From Lepidonotus clava (lineage: Eukaryota > Annelida > Polychaeta > Phyllodocida > Polynoidae): a stretch of 64,000 nt of DNA. Location: the NCBI GenBank assembly GCA_936440205.1, contig OW387139.1, positions 36,110,378-36,174,377 of the forward strand, given 5' to 3'. This document shows, piece after piece, positions 26,955-40,800 of this stretch. The notes under the pieces were generated by a model, which saw only the letters and a program-made list of their open reading frames with translations, was not told the DNA's origin and made no database searches. Numbering within the stretch: position 1 is the stretch's first letter; the number at the start of each line of letters is the position of its first letter. Both the position numbers and the translations under genes were made by a program.

Positions 26955-29900
26955 CTACAGGAAAAACGTATTGTTACATTTACCTTTGTCTGAAAGAGTC
27001 AAAGCGTCATCTGGTGCTTCACTGATGGATGATGCAAATACCAAAAACCAAAAGCTTCATGTTGCAGTTTCTTGCAGGATGCCCAGGCCAACCTGTTCGG
27101 TTTTGTGACAAGTCAAATCCAAATTTGCGCACCATGTGTAGACACCTTTCAGCTTTTTTGTCTTATATTTTTTAAACTCGTGCCGAATCTCTCAGCCCCA
27201 CCTCTCCACTCCCTCCCCGTGCCTCCCCCAAGGGATGAATCTGCCCTTCAATCTGCCCTTCAATCTCACCTTCCCCGTCCGTCAGATCACAGGCCCGTCC
27301 GTCGGCCCACCTTAAAAAGGCGGCCATAAAAACGGGCCCTGATTACAAAGCGTGCCCGGGGCTGGTCGGACAGGGACGGCGGGGGAGGAGCAGCTCTTTG
27401 TGTGGTCGGGATGGGGGGAGGGGGTGAGCTGCTCAGGGTCCGCTGAGAAGCCACCAGCTGAGGATGGAATAGAGAGAGAATGAAGTGTGAATTGGGTAGC
27501 TCTCTTATAACTTTATTGCACATTATCAACTCTTAATTCCGATTATTTGAATATTTTGTTACTTTGATGTATCTGAACTGCTGAACCCATTTTAGCACAT
27601 GCTTCTTGTTCACAGATTCACACAGGTTCATTTTGATAGACCTTTTAGATCCAGAAGGTATAATTCTTCTTCTAAATGGATACTAGTGAGACCTGGAAAA
27701 AGTAATCATATCTTAAGATTTTAGATCTAGGAACTGCACTCATAAGAATAAACAATTTTGATAAATAAAAAACTGTTTTCACTTACTTCGTTAGTTGGCC
27801 TCCTCATTTGATCTAGAGATGATACAAAACTAATATTTTTATTAGGGGTTAATAAACAGTAACCAGGCCATGACTACGTTTACCGGAGGAACTCAAAGAA
27901 CATTAAAGCTTACTCTTCAACATCAGATGGATTTTAGCAGGCGACAAGTGGCCCAGAGAGGCGAACAGATGGGAAGAAGAACGGGGAGGGGTTGGCTTTT
28001 TGTAACGACTTTTAATGGACTTCTCAGCAACACGCCACCGTCAGCCGGTCGTGTACCGGTGGGAAGCGGACGTCTGTGAGCAGCTCACTGCACTGGTCCA
28101 GCTGGGACGACCCCGGCCATGAGCTGGTCCTGCCCTGCTCACGCCATCTGTATGAGTCGTTGTTCCCTACTGAAGATACCTCTCTAGTCTTCTCTGTCCA
28201 CTAGTGGGAGTTCCCTCTATGTATACAATGTACACAATAAATTGTGTACTTATCTTTGTTCACATGTTCATTAGGGATGATATGAAGGTTGTATTATGCT
28301 ATACATTATAAGTTAACTTTGAATATCCGGACTTCCAAGACTAACCGTATACATAGAGAAGCTAGGTAATAAGCCGCTGCTGTAAGTAGTTTTTATATTG
28401 AAAGAAAATCAAGACAGCCTGTGCACCATTGAAGTTTACTTTGTAAGTTTAGGTCCTTTATTGTTTGGTACAAAGAACTTTATTACTTGGATATCAGAGG
28501 CCAACAAGTTTTCGTCAAAGCATTTTACTATAGCTGATTGGACCCATACTGTAACGGGTTTCTTTCTAAACGGTATTAAAGCTGGCACCGAGTTGGCACT
28601 TAGGGAGGGGTCACATTAACTCTTTGATCATACCGTATCATTCATCATCATTATACAAGTAAATATACTTACAGAAGAGGCATTCACAGTCCATCAAAAG
28701 ATCCAATGAGGCTTATTAACGTGCATGGGTGAACTATATACAAGGAGGCAGTAAATTGGATCGGCTGCTATTGCCTCAATAAAAAGAACAGAGGTTGTTC
28801 GTGCCTTTGTGTCCTGAATATTTCCCACCGCCTGGCTGTTGACAGATGCCACACTGTCTCCGGCCTGCCCAGGTGGCTTTGGTTCACTGTTGCTGTCCAG
28901 CTGGTATTGGTGGTGATTGCCTCTGGCTCTGGCCCGACCAATAGGTCCAATATAAAACCATTAGTTGTGGTTCCCATTGGTACAGGGCCGCTGCAACATC
29001 TTTGGTTGTTTTGGTTGTTCAAAACGTGTGGGTATTTTGTATAATTGTTGATTTCATCGTTGTTTTATGCATTTAGAATGAGATGGTATGGATATACTAT
29101 ACTGTTACAATTTGTTCACATTTATGTATTTGTGTTTTAGACATGCAATGTTCTCATGTAAACACATAATTGAACAAGGTTAAGCTATAGGTAACGTTTA
29201 CAAAGAAAGATAACCCAAATCATGTACCAGGAAATGTAAGAGATCTGAGGTAGTATGATGTAACAGTAATGATAGATCGCAGATACAACACTTGTAAAGA
29301 GTGTAATGTGCAACGGATATAGGACCTGGAAACCCGACCAATCCCTGAATGAAACATGATGAGCTATGAACGATTCGAAAGAGTTCAGAAAAATCGTACT
29401 GGGCATTATCCGATCTTGATCCTTGTAGTTTGAGTATACCGTAGGCGTTCCTGATATGATTTTACTTACACGTGTTACAAAGAATATTATAAGTGATGTA
29501 CCGCATTGAACAGGAGGGCAACAACAACTGGTTATGAATTAGCCAAATTGTAGTCTTCGGCAGGACTATAAATAGAATATTTAAAAAATGTACCTATTAA
29601 AGATAAAGGCCTCTTTATTTATGCTATACAATATATGCCATAAGTATGAAATATAAGAAAACAAATAATCACGTTGTTGTTATTAACCAGAATACCCTAT
29701 AGCATTCAAGATAGTGCTGCACGAGGCCATAGGATGAATGGAGAATTATTTCAAAGTAGAGGGTACACTGATATGGGTTCACTGCATCTACCCTATCTTT
29801 ATGTATATAATTATGTTACAGGACTTAAAGAATATGAGCCTTATCGTTAAAATGATAGAAAAATGCCATTTCAAAAGTATCATTCTTTATCAAATTGGAC

Positions 29901-32900
29901 GACGGAAAGGAAAGTCTTATAACTACCAGATAGATTCTACACAAGTCGAAGATAACGCTCATATGGAGGTTTATGTCTAATTTGATAGAGCAGTGCGAGA
30001 CAAAAGTGTATATTGAAATGTGCTTATCTACTGGCAAAGTAACCGTCGTTCTTAAGCTGATGAAATTGGTTTGCGGTCAGAATGTAATAAACTAAAAGTT
30101 CTTTGTCCCTTTGAAGGGTGGTGATTATTGAAATCAATTTTCCTTGGTATTTAATCTGACGGCGTCTTTCCTTGATGTCGACTGAAGCCTGTCTAAGGAG
30201 ATTTGGACGCCGGGGAATCCCTGACACTGATCGTGATGCATTCTTAATAAATTCGTTGATTTATGCCTCTTCAGATTTAACGGCAACACGGTTTTACACT
30301 TTAGCTCCCCGCGGAAGCGGCACAGAAAGGCACTATATCATTGCGTAGATAGACACAAGATAAAGAGTTATGAAGACCAAATTATGACGAGATATTCTTA
30401 GATGAACTTCCGGATGTTTAAGTGCAATCTGGATACATGTGACATACCTCCGGCTTTAGAGTTGCTTTGTTGCATTTTATGGAGAGAAATGTAGGTTTAT
30501 TTCTAGTTTGACACGAAACGCATCGTTGGCGTGGTGAAGAATAATTACAGGATCATATTTCGGTAGTAATCGTAAAATCAGATCAGGGTCCGTTGTTCAC
30601 TCTACTGCCTCAAAGCACCTGAAACACATTGAACCACTTCACCATGCCACGGAATTTATGGTTCCACATTTTCCTTCACAATGTATTATTGACGATCAAA
30701 ATCGTTCCTATATGATATACTCAGTGAACCCTTCTATAGTGAGTGCATATCTCTACTCATCGCCTCTTACTCAGAAATCATTCCTGATACCCTTATCAGG
30801 AGGATAGGGGACTCTGCTGGGTGACTGTCACTGGGGTCTCTTGGCGTTTATCATGCGCTGAATATAAACCTTCCAGGGTTCCATATTGGTGCTGTCGGCA
30901 GATTGTGTTGTCTTTCTATTCGTTAAAAGAGGGTTCTGTCCATCAATCTGTGCCATTTAGGCTGAGTATATTCTTATTAATGAGATGATGGCACGCGTTG
31001 GACTACTTATTAGAAAGGGCTATCCTCTTGGTCTAGGGACTAGATGTTTGAAATTTACAACCTTTTGGCAACAATAAAAATACGTGTATCATTTATTCAA
31101 ATGAGACTTACTAAAATAATTCGGGCTAAGTCTCATATCAAAATCGGTAATGATGAATAACACAAACGTGGCGCAATACTATCAACATAATTTTAGACAT
31201 AGTTTTTACGCGCGACGTCGCGCCTATAGAATTCATTATATCCACGTGACAATATCACAATGTCGCGTTTATTGCTTCTGTTCAACACACCTCATGGTAG
31301 TAGTATATGGAAATAGGGATTTATATATGGTCGCATTGTTTGCATATGTGAACCACTACGAGCGCAATAATTTGTGATTTTATTAGTAATACGCCAAAAT
31401 GGGAATTTGTTGCTTGTCACATATATATAGGCCTAGTTCATCTTATTCAGGCAATGTCGTGTACTCAACCTACCTAGTATACGATAAGTCTCATACCCGT
31501 CATCGCGGACATAGCCCGATCACATTTTCAGTACTTTTTTTTCAAAATGGAAATTTCATCACCATTGCTGCCTCCCATTTGCAGATTCATTCAAGCCAAG
31601 AAGTTAATATTAGCGTCCTTCTAACAACTGGCACTCTATATATCCCTCCACCGCTGCCGTCGCCGCCTCTATATATCCGACTATGTGTGTGTTATCTCCG
31701 GCCCGGTGGGTGCGTACCCCGCACCAGTTGATTAATCCGACAGTAGGCAGACCCGCCCCCCGCCGGGGAGGCACCGCCAAAGTGAGCATGATAAATTAGT
31801 CCCCTCTCCCGACGGCCATGCAGACCGCCTTCAATGTGCCACCGCCAAACGTAAGGAGTGCTATAATGATGTGACTTTGTGACGAGCTATCTAGAGCTGA
31901 ATACTTTAATAGACTACTGATGAAGGGCATCCCTCCCCTCATAGGCCGGAATGTTTAGTTTACAATAAATGCCACTTATGTTTAAATCCAATTGATTATT
32001 TTAAATATACTTTAATATATTACACTGATATTTCTTACAACAATAGTGAAAAAAACATGGTCATTGACATAGCTTTATATTTTGAAAGAAGCCATGAATA
32101 GAGTCCATAACGTTTATATCTCACATTACAAACATGTCAATATTGACGCTAGTTTTGTCTCCTAGTATCAATGTAAAATAGGCACATTTTTGATTATGAA
32201 AAAAACAACAATAATGTTGCAGTCGATTTGATCACAAATAGTGTAGCTTCACAAATTTGAAGGTGTAACCGTTGGCGTTTCATTCCAGGGGCACATGTAC
32301 CTAATGAGACTTAGGGATGGTCGGGCATGGGGTAGGATGCTAAATAGAGTTAGGGGTGATAAGGTACAGCAAAGGGGGTAAAGTTAAGACTCTTGGTGTG
32401 AAGGTATGTTCTGTAGGAAGAAGGCACAGCAGCTGTATTCACCCGATAGTAAAGTAGTTGTATTTGGTACATTACGATTGCAAGAGTCCACATAAAGATT
32501 AAAAACCTTCTTTGATTTATTCTTTTGCAAACCGGTTGTACAAGACTTTATGGGACGGTAAATTAAAGTTTCCAAAGTTTAAAAAATATATCGTAAATAA
32601 GGATTGTGAGTATTCCAGCAAGTATTATTCATGTGAGACTGAACCATAGATAAAGACAACACTTCCCTTCGTACACCAGCGGGATTATGAATTCTGTTTT
32701 ATTACTTTAGTATGACCTTTACCCATTTGTAATCCTGACATTTCGAACTAGGTCCTTCATTGTTTCATATACAGCGGTGCTTTTTATCATGATTTGCAAC
32801 TTAAGCATACTCCTATTGTTTTGTGCGACGTTTATTTTCTGAAGGTGAATATTTATTGGACATTGTCGATAATAATGGTGGTGTACTGTTTCACATCCTC

Positions 32901-33214
32901 CTCATATTACAATGTTTCGGTTGTCCCATTGTCTGTTGCTGCTCACGTTTTCAATTTCTTATCTGCTTATAGCCAACGGTTCTAATAAAAAAATCTTCCA
33001 TCAATATTGATGCACTGCAATGTGATAATGTGCTACATAATATTTGCCAAACTAATGTAATGAGCTCGCATTCAATCAACTACCCACTATTTCACTCAAT
33101 GCCTAACTATATTAATATATATTTTCAATACTTTTGAGCGCTTATTGTTAAACTTTATTATCAGTTTGAACCCAGGGTTGATGAACAACTCAATTTTATT
33201 GTATAAGCTACATT
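26955..33214. other. Gene-free segment with scattered GC-rich blocks
   Basis: GC-rich patches occur at about 27.2-27.45, 27.95-28.1 and 31.63-31.86 kb. Hairpins are present at 28230-28249 and 31101-31136 (10-base arms), and a CpG palindrome at 31210-31223. No exon is recognised. Confidence 0.5.
31210..31223. repeat. Perfect CpG-dense palindrome GCGCGACGTCGCGC
   Basis: Fourteen bases read the same on both strands and contain five CpG dinucleotides in otherwise A+T-rich DNA. The flanking words resemble those near 3290 (TACGCGACAATATCGCC), so it may be part of an old dispersed repeat. Confidence 0.75.
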
Positions 33215-33343
33215 CAGTGGCGGATTTAGAGAGGGCGCGGGCGCGCGCCTCCTCCTTTTTTGGTCAAAAAGGCATTAAGGAAGACTTTTTTTTACCAATA
33301 GCGTCCCCCCCCCCCCCATTTCAAAATCCTGGATCCGCCAATG
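33215..33343. mobile_element. MITE with GGCGGAT terminal inverted repeats, copy 3, diverged
   Basis: The left end CAGTGGCGGATTTAG pairs with CTGGATCCGCCAATG at the right end with mismatches. A C-run lies near the right end, as in the other two copies. At about 129 bp it is the shortest copy and the most changed. Confidence 0.7.
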
Positions 33344-34468
33344 ACATAAACATGTCCAGTTAGAAGCCGTCAGGTCGACCAAAACCTGGGATGTAATAAT
33401 AACAAATTGGTTAAAATTGACGGACCGGAGGCCGTGCAGCGTTGTTTAATTTCTTATGATGATGTATGGTGTATTTCTGATGTAATCTCATTGAACTCAA
33501 GCATCCCTTTGTTAAAAAGATAAGAATCACCCACTCACCTGTTTGTTTCATTTTTCATTTCTCCACGTGAAATATGACGGCAAATATTAAAACAATACCT
33601 AATCAGAGATGGATGGGTTCGGTTTCAAAAAGACAAAGATCATCTAAAAGATTATAGTCTCTCTTTATTTCACTTCACAACAGGTCACATAGAATTAGCC
33701 GTAGGATCCAGTTTCCAATTAAAAAAGAGGGCGTCCATATGGGATGTGGGCGATAAGGAGATGAGAGGGGCACGCGGGGCGATGGAAAACACAATCTCCC
33801 AAAGGCCACATCCATCCCGACCCCACTCCTGATGACAAGTTATCAGACAAACAGAGTCAGTCCAAGCGAAAATAGAAGCGACAGGTTTTTGCTCATTCCA
33901 ACGGCATTTGAATTTAAAGTTTATGCAAGGCAGGACACATTTTCAATGCCGTGCGCATGCGTTGTGCTGGTAAAGATCCGGCGGTCGCGGGTGTAGGGGC
34001 AAAATATTATAGATTTTCTTTGGGATTTTAAGATGGTACTATCTTTTTCCCCATCAATATTGATGTTCTTTTTTTGTATCCACCACCTAAAAGTCCCACC
34101 AAAAACTACCCTTGCCCAGCTCAAAGTAACATAATTCAAGGAAAGCGTCCACACTTTCCAATATTTTGTTATTAATGTTTCTGGTTAACAGGCCTCTGCG
34201 TGCAGTAAAGTGTCTCTGCAAACAGGCTGAATGGCCTTACCGTCACACCCTGGTCATGCCTAGCCACCCGTGTCGCCTGATATGCACTTCAATAAAATAT
34301 CCAATTTCCAGTGAGACTCACAAAACGACACAGGGGTTATCAACACACCGGCACCTTGAAAACGACGCTTTCCTGATGATTCGATTGTTAAATTATTGAA
34401 GTTATCATCCTCTGCCACCCCGCTAATTAATCAGTCGATACAAACACACACAGACGAACACACAACTA
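33344..34468. other. 3' flank / probable 3' UTR of the VWC2-like gene
   Basis: This holds the sequence directly downstream of the stop codon on the minus strand, including the candidate poly(A) signal at 33664-33669. No other exon or repeat is evident. Confidence 0.4.
33664..33669 (-). promoter_or_regulatory. First AATAAA downstream of the VWC2-like stop codon, candidate poly(A) signal
   Basis: Reading the minus strand away from the stop at 34469, this is the first AATAAA I find, implying a 3' UTR of about 800 bases. Another two lie near 33155 and 33195. No U/GU-rich downstream element was scored, so the choice between them is open. Confidence 0.3.
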
Positions 34469-34701
34469 TCACCATTCAATGCAACCCGAGTGTCTATAGC
34501 AAACTGCCTTCCTCTCGTATCCCTGCCGCTTCCGACTCGCCGCCGATGTTGGCGGCAATTTCCGCGACGTTGCGGTTGGCTTCGTCGACGATGCCGTCAC
34601 TTCCGCTTCCGGTCCATCCGGGCAGTAGCAGGAGCGGCACTTATCGACCCAGACGTCCTGGCCGGCGGGTATGACAAGGTCCTCCAGCCAGCAGTTCTCA
34701 C
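34469..34701 (-). CDS. VWC2-like: Last coding exon of the VWC2-like gene: half VWC module and C-terminus
   Basis: The exon starts after a pyrimidine-rich acceptor ending TTTCTAG (AG at 34702-34703) and begins with GT, completing a glycine codon split after its first base. It reads GENCWLEDLVIPAG, with C180, then CRSCYC (198-203), C244 and C250, and ends CIEW and TGA. Vertebrate VWC2 and VWC2L finish with the same pattern: CKNGPNC, an IPAG motif, CTICHC or CNICHC, then two more cysteines close to the stop. Total length is 253 residues, close to human VWC2L and shorter than VWC2. The odd part is residues 204-243, a Ser/Thr/Lys/Arg-rich stretch between CYC and C244. It is much longer than the short linker in vertebrates and carries a basic SRKRQG site that might be cleaved. 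The bases keep one clean frame through it, so no hidden intron is needed. Confidence 0.88.
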
Positions 34702-36990
34702 CTAGAAACGAGGCAAAGCAACAAAACGCACTTAGTCCAATGAAAACACAGCCCACGTGACAGATGGCGAGATAAGCCGAGAGAATGCGAGAGGGGGCGA
34801 GAGATGGGTATACCTTATAGCACGATGGGAGGGATAAAAGGATAAGTTAAAGTAGTGTGAGGCTGTTTGTGTCGAAATTAATACAGCACCCAGAAGCCAG
34901 ACTAAGCTTAGATTAAGGCTGATAATGCTATTTTGCTTTAAATCACACCCTGTATAGACAGCAGCTAATGCAAGTGTCTTGTAGGAGGATGCTCTACTCA
35001 GTCTTTTTACCATACTGACTCGCACTTGGAATGTTCAAGACCTCAATTTAATCTCGCGTTTATATAGCACGTACCACCCACATACCTACTTGATTAAAAT
35101 CACAGATTCAAACATTTCTAACATAACATAATTATCCCCTGACATCAAACTGATAAAGAAAGAATTTGTGATTCTGTCAATTAATTTAATTCTTTTTGCT
35201 CTCTTTTTTTGTGGAGTCCAAAGCAACCAGGGAAGCACCGAATGGTCTGAATGGAATGAAATAGGCAGTCAATCCCCTAAAGAATCCCCATCGACGTGGG
35301 ACTCTGGACAGCCATTCATCTTTTATTGGTCTTGTGGATCCAGTATTTAATAAGGAAGTCCATGGAGTGGAGATCGTAAACACGTAAATAAATCACAGCT
35401 TCTTTTCAAATGTCTTTTATAACAAGGTAGAGCTTTCTTTCTACACCTGTTCAATAATGTAAGCATCCCATATTGGGTTCATTAGAGTCTTATGAAAGAT
35501 GACGTTTAGAAATGAGCAATCCAGTGTCTATAGAATATTCCCCACTGGCACTTTAATACCCGGTCGAAACAAAATGTTATTCTGAAATACGACCACTTGC
35601 CATTTGGTTTTAAACTGCAGTCAATATGGCAGCACTACACAATTTGACTTCTCCTTAATTTTATTGCACTTATGAATTTGCGTTTGTAAAACTAGCGGTT
35701 TTTGTTGGTCAAATGGTTATTTCATACAGTCATTGTCAATGAATCATTCAAAATGTGTTCTACATGATGGGGTTGAATGGCAAAAGCATTACAATGAAAA
35801 ACGGGACTTATTCCTCAATAACGGTGATAAAACTATTTATAGATTTTTTACACTCATCCGCATTGTTTAACACGAGTCCATAGAGAAGATTTGATTAAAA
35901 TCGACGGATATGAATAACGATTTTAATTTTTCCTCATTTGTTTGTGGGAACAGGTGGAAACCTCATAAGGCAACAGCAGAACCTAAAGTTCTGGGACTTT
36001 TCATTGGATCGCCATCCATCACCTTTTCATTGTTAGGCAAACGTGATCAATCTAAACAGGCGCCTATTATTCTCCGTTTAAATACAAGTATAGCTCACTT
36101 TAAGATTGATGAACTTCATTGAACTTCATTATTTTATTGAAAAATTGGGATGGGAACTGCCATACTCGTAACAATTTACGGGTGATAAAGTTTTAACCAT
36201 GAAAATTATCCCACGTTGGCAAAAATGAAAAATTAGCTGCCAATCGAAAGTTCATTCTTGGGCACCGTCACTGAATTTCATGAATAATTGTGAGTTGATG
36301 TCGAACTTTCCCGAACTGAACTCAGAAAATGCGTCATAAAAAGGTGTTATTCTCAAATGTCACATAGTGGGATATCTTATATACAATTAAATTCAGAACA
36401 AGAATTAGGCGGCCTAAGTTTGTTTTATACAATATGATCAATTTAGAATGAGCAAATTACAGTTCCCATAAATGAAAGTTTTTTTCTTATATTTCAAACT
36501 CCTCAAGAGATTCGAAAGAGATGCAAATCGTATTTAAAAGACAGTATTCATGTTACTCGAATCCTATTGAATTGGCCTCTTGGGTCTCATCCAGAGGCTA
36601 TCTGTATCTTTTACTAACCTGAAGGATTTGTATGCGGGGATTTGGACCACATATCTTCTCTTGAAATAGAGTCTTTTTAGCGTTCTGCCTTAGGGTTCTC
36701 TAACCAAAAGAAGATGGATTGTTCCACAGAAGTCTCCTGGGAAATCGCAGCCTGTGTGCTGCCGGTAGCCACAGTAGTGGGGACTTTACTCGAGAAGGGG
36801 AGACAATCTTTTGGTTACAGTTTACGTAATTGCTTCCAACATAAATGGCCCGACAAAAGACGGTGCTTCATTGGATCTAAGTAGGTGGCTGCGGACAATT
36901 CCTTCTCAATACATATTGTTACAATTATCTTTACCAGTGCAATGAAATGTGTCTGGCTTTTAGGTTTTAGGTTTTCCGCTTTTTTCAGAT

Positions 36991-37038
36991 ACAGACACAC
37001 AAACACACACAAATACAGACGCACAAACACACACAAAG
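36991..37038. repeat. 24-bp tandem duplication, CA-rich
   Basis: Two adjacent 24-base units begin ACAGAC and contain CACACAAA. They differ at only two positions. Confidence 0.85.
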
Positions 37039-37657
37039 GCCTATGCAACCTTTGTGAATTCATGTAATTATGATATTGTATATAGAAATGAATGCAAGTT
37101 TCTTTAAGATAACATCCCAATGCTACCATACATTCTTCTATGGGTAAAATATCTACTGTCATATGGAATATTTCTCCCGTATTGCATGTTTGCTGTATTA
37201 CCCGACCCTGGTGAAGTCTACAGCCGGCCGCTGGGTCCCGCAAACACCACTCAGGTTACAACCAGCGTCCGGCGGGGTGTGTAAGGCAGGAAGACGCCGG
37301 GGACAAGCGCCGGACGGGCAGGGGGTAACTTCCGGTAATGGCGGATTCCTTCAGACACTCCCCTGACCCACCCACGTTCCCAGCTTCTGGTCTTGATGAA
37401 AAGCGAAGTGTTAACTCAAAGAGTTCGTTATAGGTTAATGGATTGCGCCTTTAAGCACGTACATTTGAATTGGCCTGTCAATTAGCGCAAACCTGGAAGT
37501 GGTGTAGTATGAACCAACTCGCCTTGATGTTACGTCAATAAAACACCTGTAACTTCTTGTACATTGTTACTGTTAGTAAACAAGCTATTGACAAATACCT
37601 TTGAGCAAAGAATATGCAGTAAAAGATTCAGGGATCGGGCGTCCAATTGAACAAATA

Positions 37658-37825
37658 GGGCCAAAACGGGGCAGGCGAGTTCAACTCTCCTGTGCGGGAG
37701 GGGGACGATTCTCTTCCGCGCGTCAACGACAAGACGTCTTATGCGAGTGAGCAAAACAGAATCTGTTACCAACTTCCGGTACCTCCCGAACAGGAGAGTT
37801 GAACCCGCTTGCGGCGTATAGGCCC
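37658..37825. mobile_element. Inverted-repeat element, 168 bp with arms of about 45 bases
   Basis: The left arm (37658-37702) contains GTTCAACTCTCCTGT followed by CGGGAGG. The right arm (37782-37825) carries the same sequence inverted with one difference in this core, and the match continues outward with more mismatches to GGGCC. The 79-base centre is CpG-rich and non-coding. No flanking target duplication is clear, so it may be a MITE or a locally formed inverted duplication. Confidence 0.8.
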
Positions 37826-40800
37826 ACCTCTAGTCTCAACCGAAGCATTTATATCATGTTCATCAGTTAACACTCTATCAACTTTCATATAGTACATTTT
37901 TCATAAAGCAATGAACGCTATTTTAGCATGCATGCTGAACGATAGGACTGGATCCGTCATTCATAATCTAAGCCCACAGCTTACCATATGGTCTTGTAAC
38001 TATGTAAACATTCAAATCATTGGGCTTACACCCTGTAATTCCTAATATTGCCTGTCCCAGCCGGCTGAAGTTACATGGAAGTCCACTCCTCCCCAGCCCC
38101 ACATTCTCAATGTACCGGTGTCAGGCGGGCCCGCTTCCTGACAGCAATTACTGTGTAATTATCGTCATCCTGCCAACCTGCCTGTCATGGCAGACATCGG
38201 CTGACCCCTGTGTTTTCCTGCATCTACATGGGTTTTCTTTTATCTTCTCCATGCCTCCTTATAATATGGCCTTTATCGACCTAGCATACTCGTCTTTCCG
38301 AAGAAATTGATATAGATTGATCCTAAAGAACGTGTATTTAACAGCTAAAAATAATGCTTTTTCTATTGTAGGATTGTAGCCTATATATTGATGATGTGGC
38401 CTCAATTCCATAATCTAAATAAAATCGGTTACTGTACTTCCCTTCTTTGATTTCTCCATTTTTCCTTCGGGACGATAAAAACTAATGATTAGCCAAATCT
38501 CATTATAAGAATTAGTTTTCATCTGTCATAATAGTGTTTACAACAGTTTACCGATGTGCGATTCAGCCTTTAACATGGACAGCTTATTACCCTCTACCTG
38601 GCATGTGACTGTCTTCCCTTATCAGTATTGTGTGTGTATGCCGGGGAAGCCTTTAGGTAAACGACGACAATTAAATGTAGCCCTCCGCAAACGGCGGTCA
38701 GGTTACCTTTTGGTGACACTGCCCTAATGGCGCCATCTCAATTTTGGCGCCAATATCTGTCAGCAGACGACATCGCAGCCTGTCACCCGTCATACAATCC
38801 TAATGCTGCTCCTTGAATTAAGCAAAGGTGGCGCAGAGTTTTAGCCGTGTATTATCTATTTAGGTCATGAAAACATGTTTGTATCTGTACTTTTTTTTTA
38901 AATCTAAATACCAAAGGCTATGTGAATGTGCACCATGTATTCTAGGAACAGAAGACTGGTTATACACTCTATTAGGTTCTGATCAAATACAATTTCTGCA
39001 ATTGATTATATGGAGACACAATTCCTATTTCACGGGTGCTATCCTGCGTTTTTATAAAACCTCACATTTCCTGGAAAACGTTTGACCATTGTCAATTTTG
39101 TAAATTGCATTTAGACGTACGGTCAAAATGCTCATGTTAACCTTAATCCTGGGCCTTATGTCAGATCTCATATACAGCTAATAATAGTCCTAACAACATC
39201 TGCATCTTAGCTGCTTAGGTAGAAGCACTGGCCAGATACAGAGTGTACACTTTGCATGGCATAGAAACTGTCCTCCCGGCAGTGCCCAGGGAAGGCCCTC
39301 TCCGCTGTCAGTATTCAAGTGGCATGTAGTTATGAGGCATCACGAGGTAAAAGAACACCCAAAAAGACAAGACGCCTCCTCTTTTTGTGCCTGATCTGAA
39401 TATTTCATGGAGTATAGGCTGGCGCATGCAATGCCCTCCTTATTTCGTTCTCGCATTGTCAAAGCGTCAGCTAGTCAACTGTCATGTGATATTCTAAGAA
39501 AAACATACTTCCAGACAGATTGTCACGCCAAGGTGTTACCTCTCCTCCAAAAAAGAGCCGTTCTACAGTACAAGAAATAATGTGTTCCTAGTATGAACTG
39601 CTTTTACGTTGACATGTTTTTACCCTTCCCCAGCCGATGGGGACGGGGACTACAATATGATATTTCTACCCCCTCTTCCCAAGGCAGTTGAGAATACTAG
39701 GATATGTGAGCCACTCTATCACAGGAGATAGTGATACAGAGGGAGCGAAAAGTAGGCTGCTCTGGAGGAAAGCAGCCTCCAATATTCTCCTGTCAGTATG
39801 GGATGGATGCTATAGAAAACCTTGGGCGTGAGGGTTTGAAGGAGCAGAGTAGGGTGAGGAGAGGGCAGTGGCCCTGTCACCCGAGGAGAGCCGTACCAAA
39901 TGGACCTGGGCCCGGAGTGTGCTGACCACATGAATGACCGCGGGGAGCCTGGCCTAATGAAGATGGACACGACTACCAGTTGGGCTGTGGTCACTTGAGG
40001 TCCGACAGACACAGGGTTTACATAATCACATAAAAGGATTGAGTTGAACAATATATGGTTTTAGCTGTCAGGAGTAGGGTTGTTAGGTCCCATACCCAAC
40101 AGGGGGATTCTGATGTTGCCGACACATAATTATAATGATTAGGAGCAACGCATGACAAAAATATTTAATCGTCTGACAATTTTCTATTTGGTTCAGACTA
40201 AGCATGCCAATTTAAATACAGCATGCTGAGTGATATGGGGGTTTAGTACTCATGGTTACCATGCTGGCTATGCGAATTTATAAACAGTTTTGTTTTGTTT
40301 AACTTGCACACTCAATGAAATATTCTTTCGGGTTGTTTGAACATTGCAGACGAGCAATGAATTTGTAGGTGTGGAACAACCAGAGCTGTTTAATGTCAAT
40401 TGATAGCGTCTCTAATAATAAAAAGAGGTGATTAGAACGCATTTATAAAGTAAATACCTACTTAAAACGTTATACAAATTGCAGAAGTACTGTTAGCAGT
40501 CCTCCCTGTTTGCGATATTAACATGTCCTTTGCATTGAACACAGTACACATCGCTGAGAATACAAATAGTCCCCTAAAAACAAAACATTTGATGGTCAAT
40601 GAATGACACACCCAAACAGTATGGGTGGTAAGGCGGCAGCGGTTTGTTACAGGCAATGTAGCTCCAACCCTCACTTCTAAGACTGGGACACCAAAGGGGA
40701 CACTGTGGAAAGGGTGTTAGGGGTGGTCGGGTGGAACTCCATAGAGTATAGGAGGCACATTTGTATGAGCAGGGTGTCATATGGAGGAAGGAAGGAGTCT

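Noticed and set aside
36815-37243. 142-codon minus-strand ORF
   Set aside because: It crosses the CA-rich tandem repeat, which gives its repetitive VFVRLYLCVFVCLYL part. No family resemblance.
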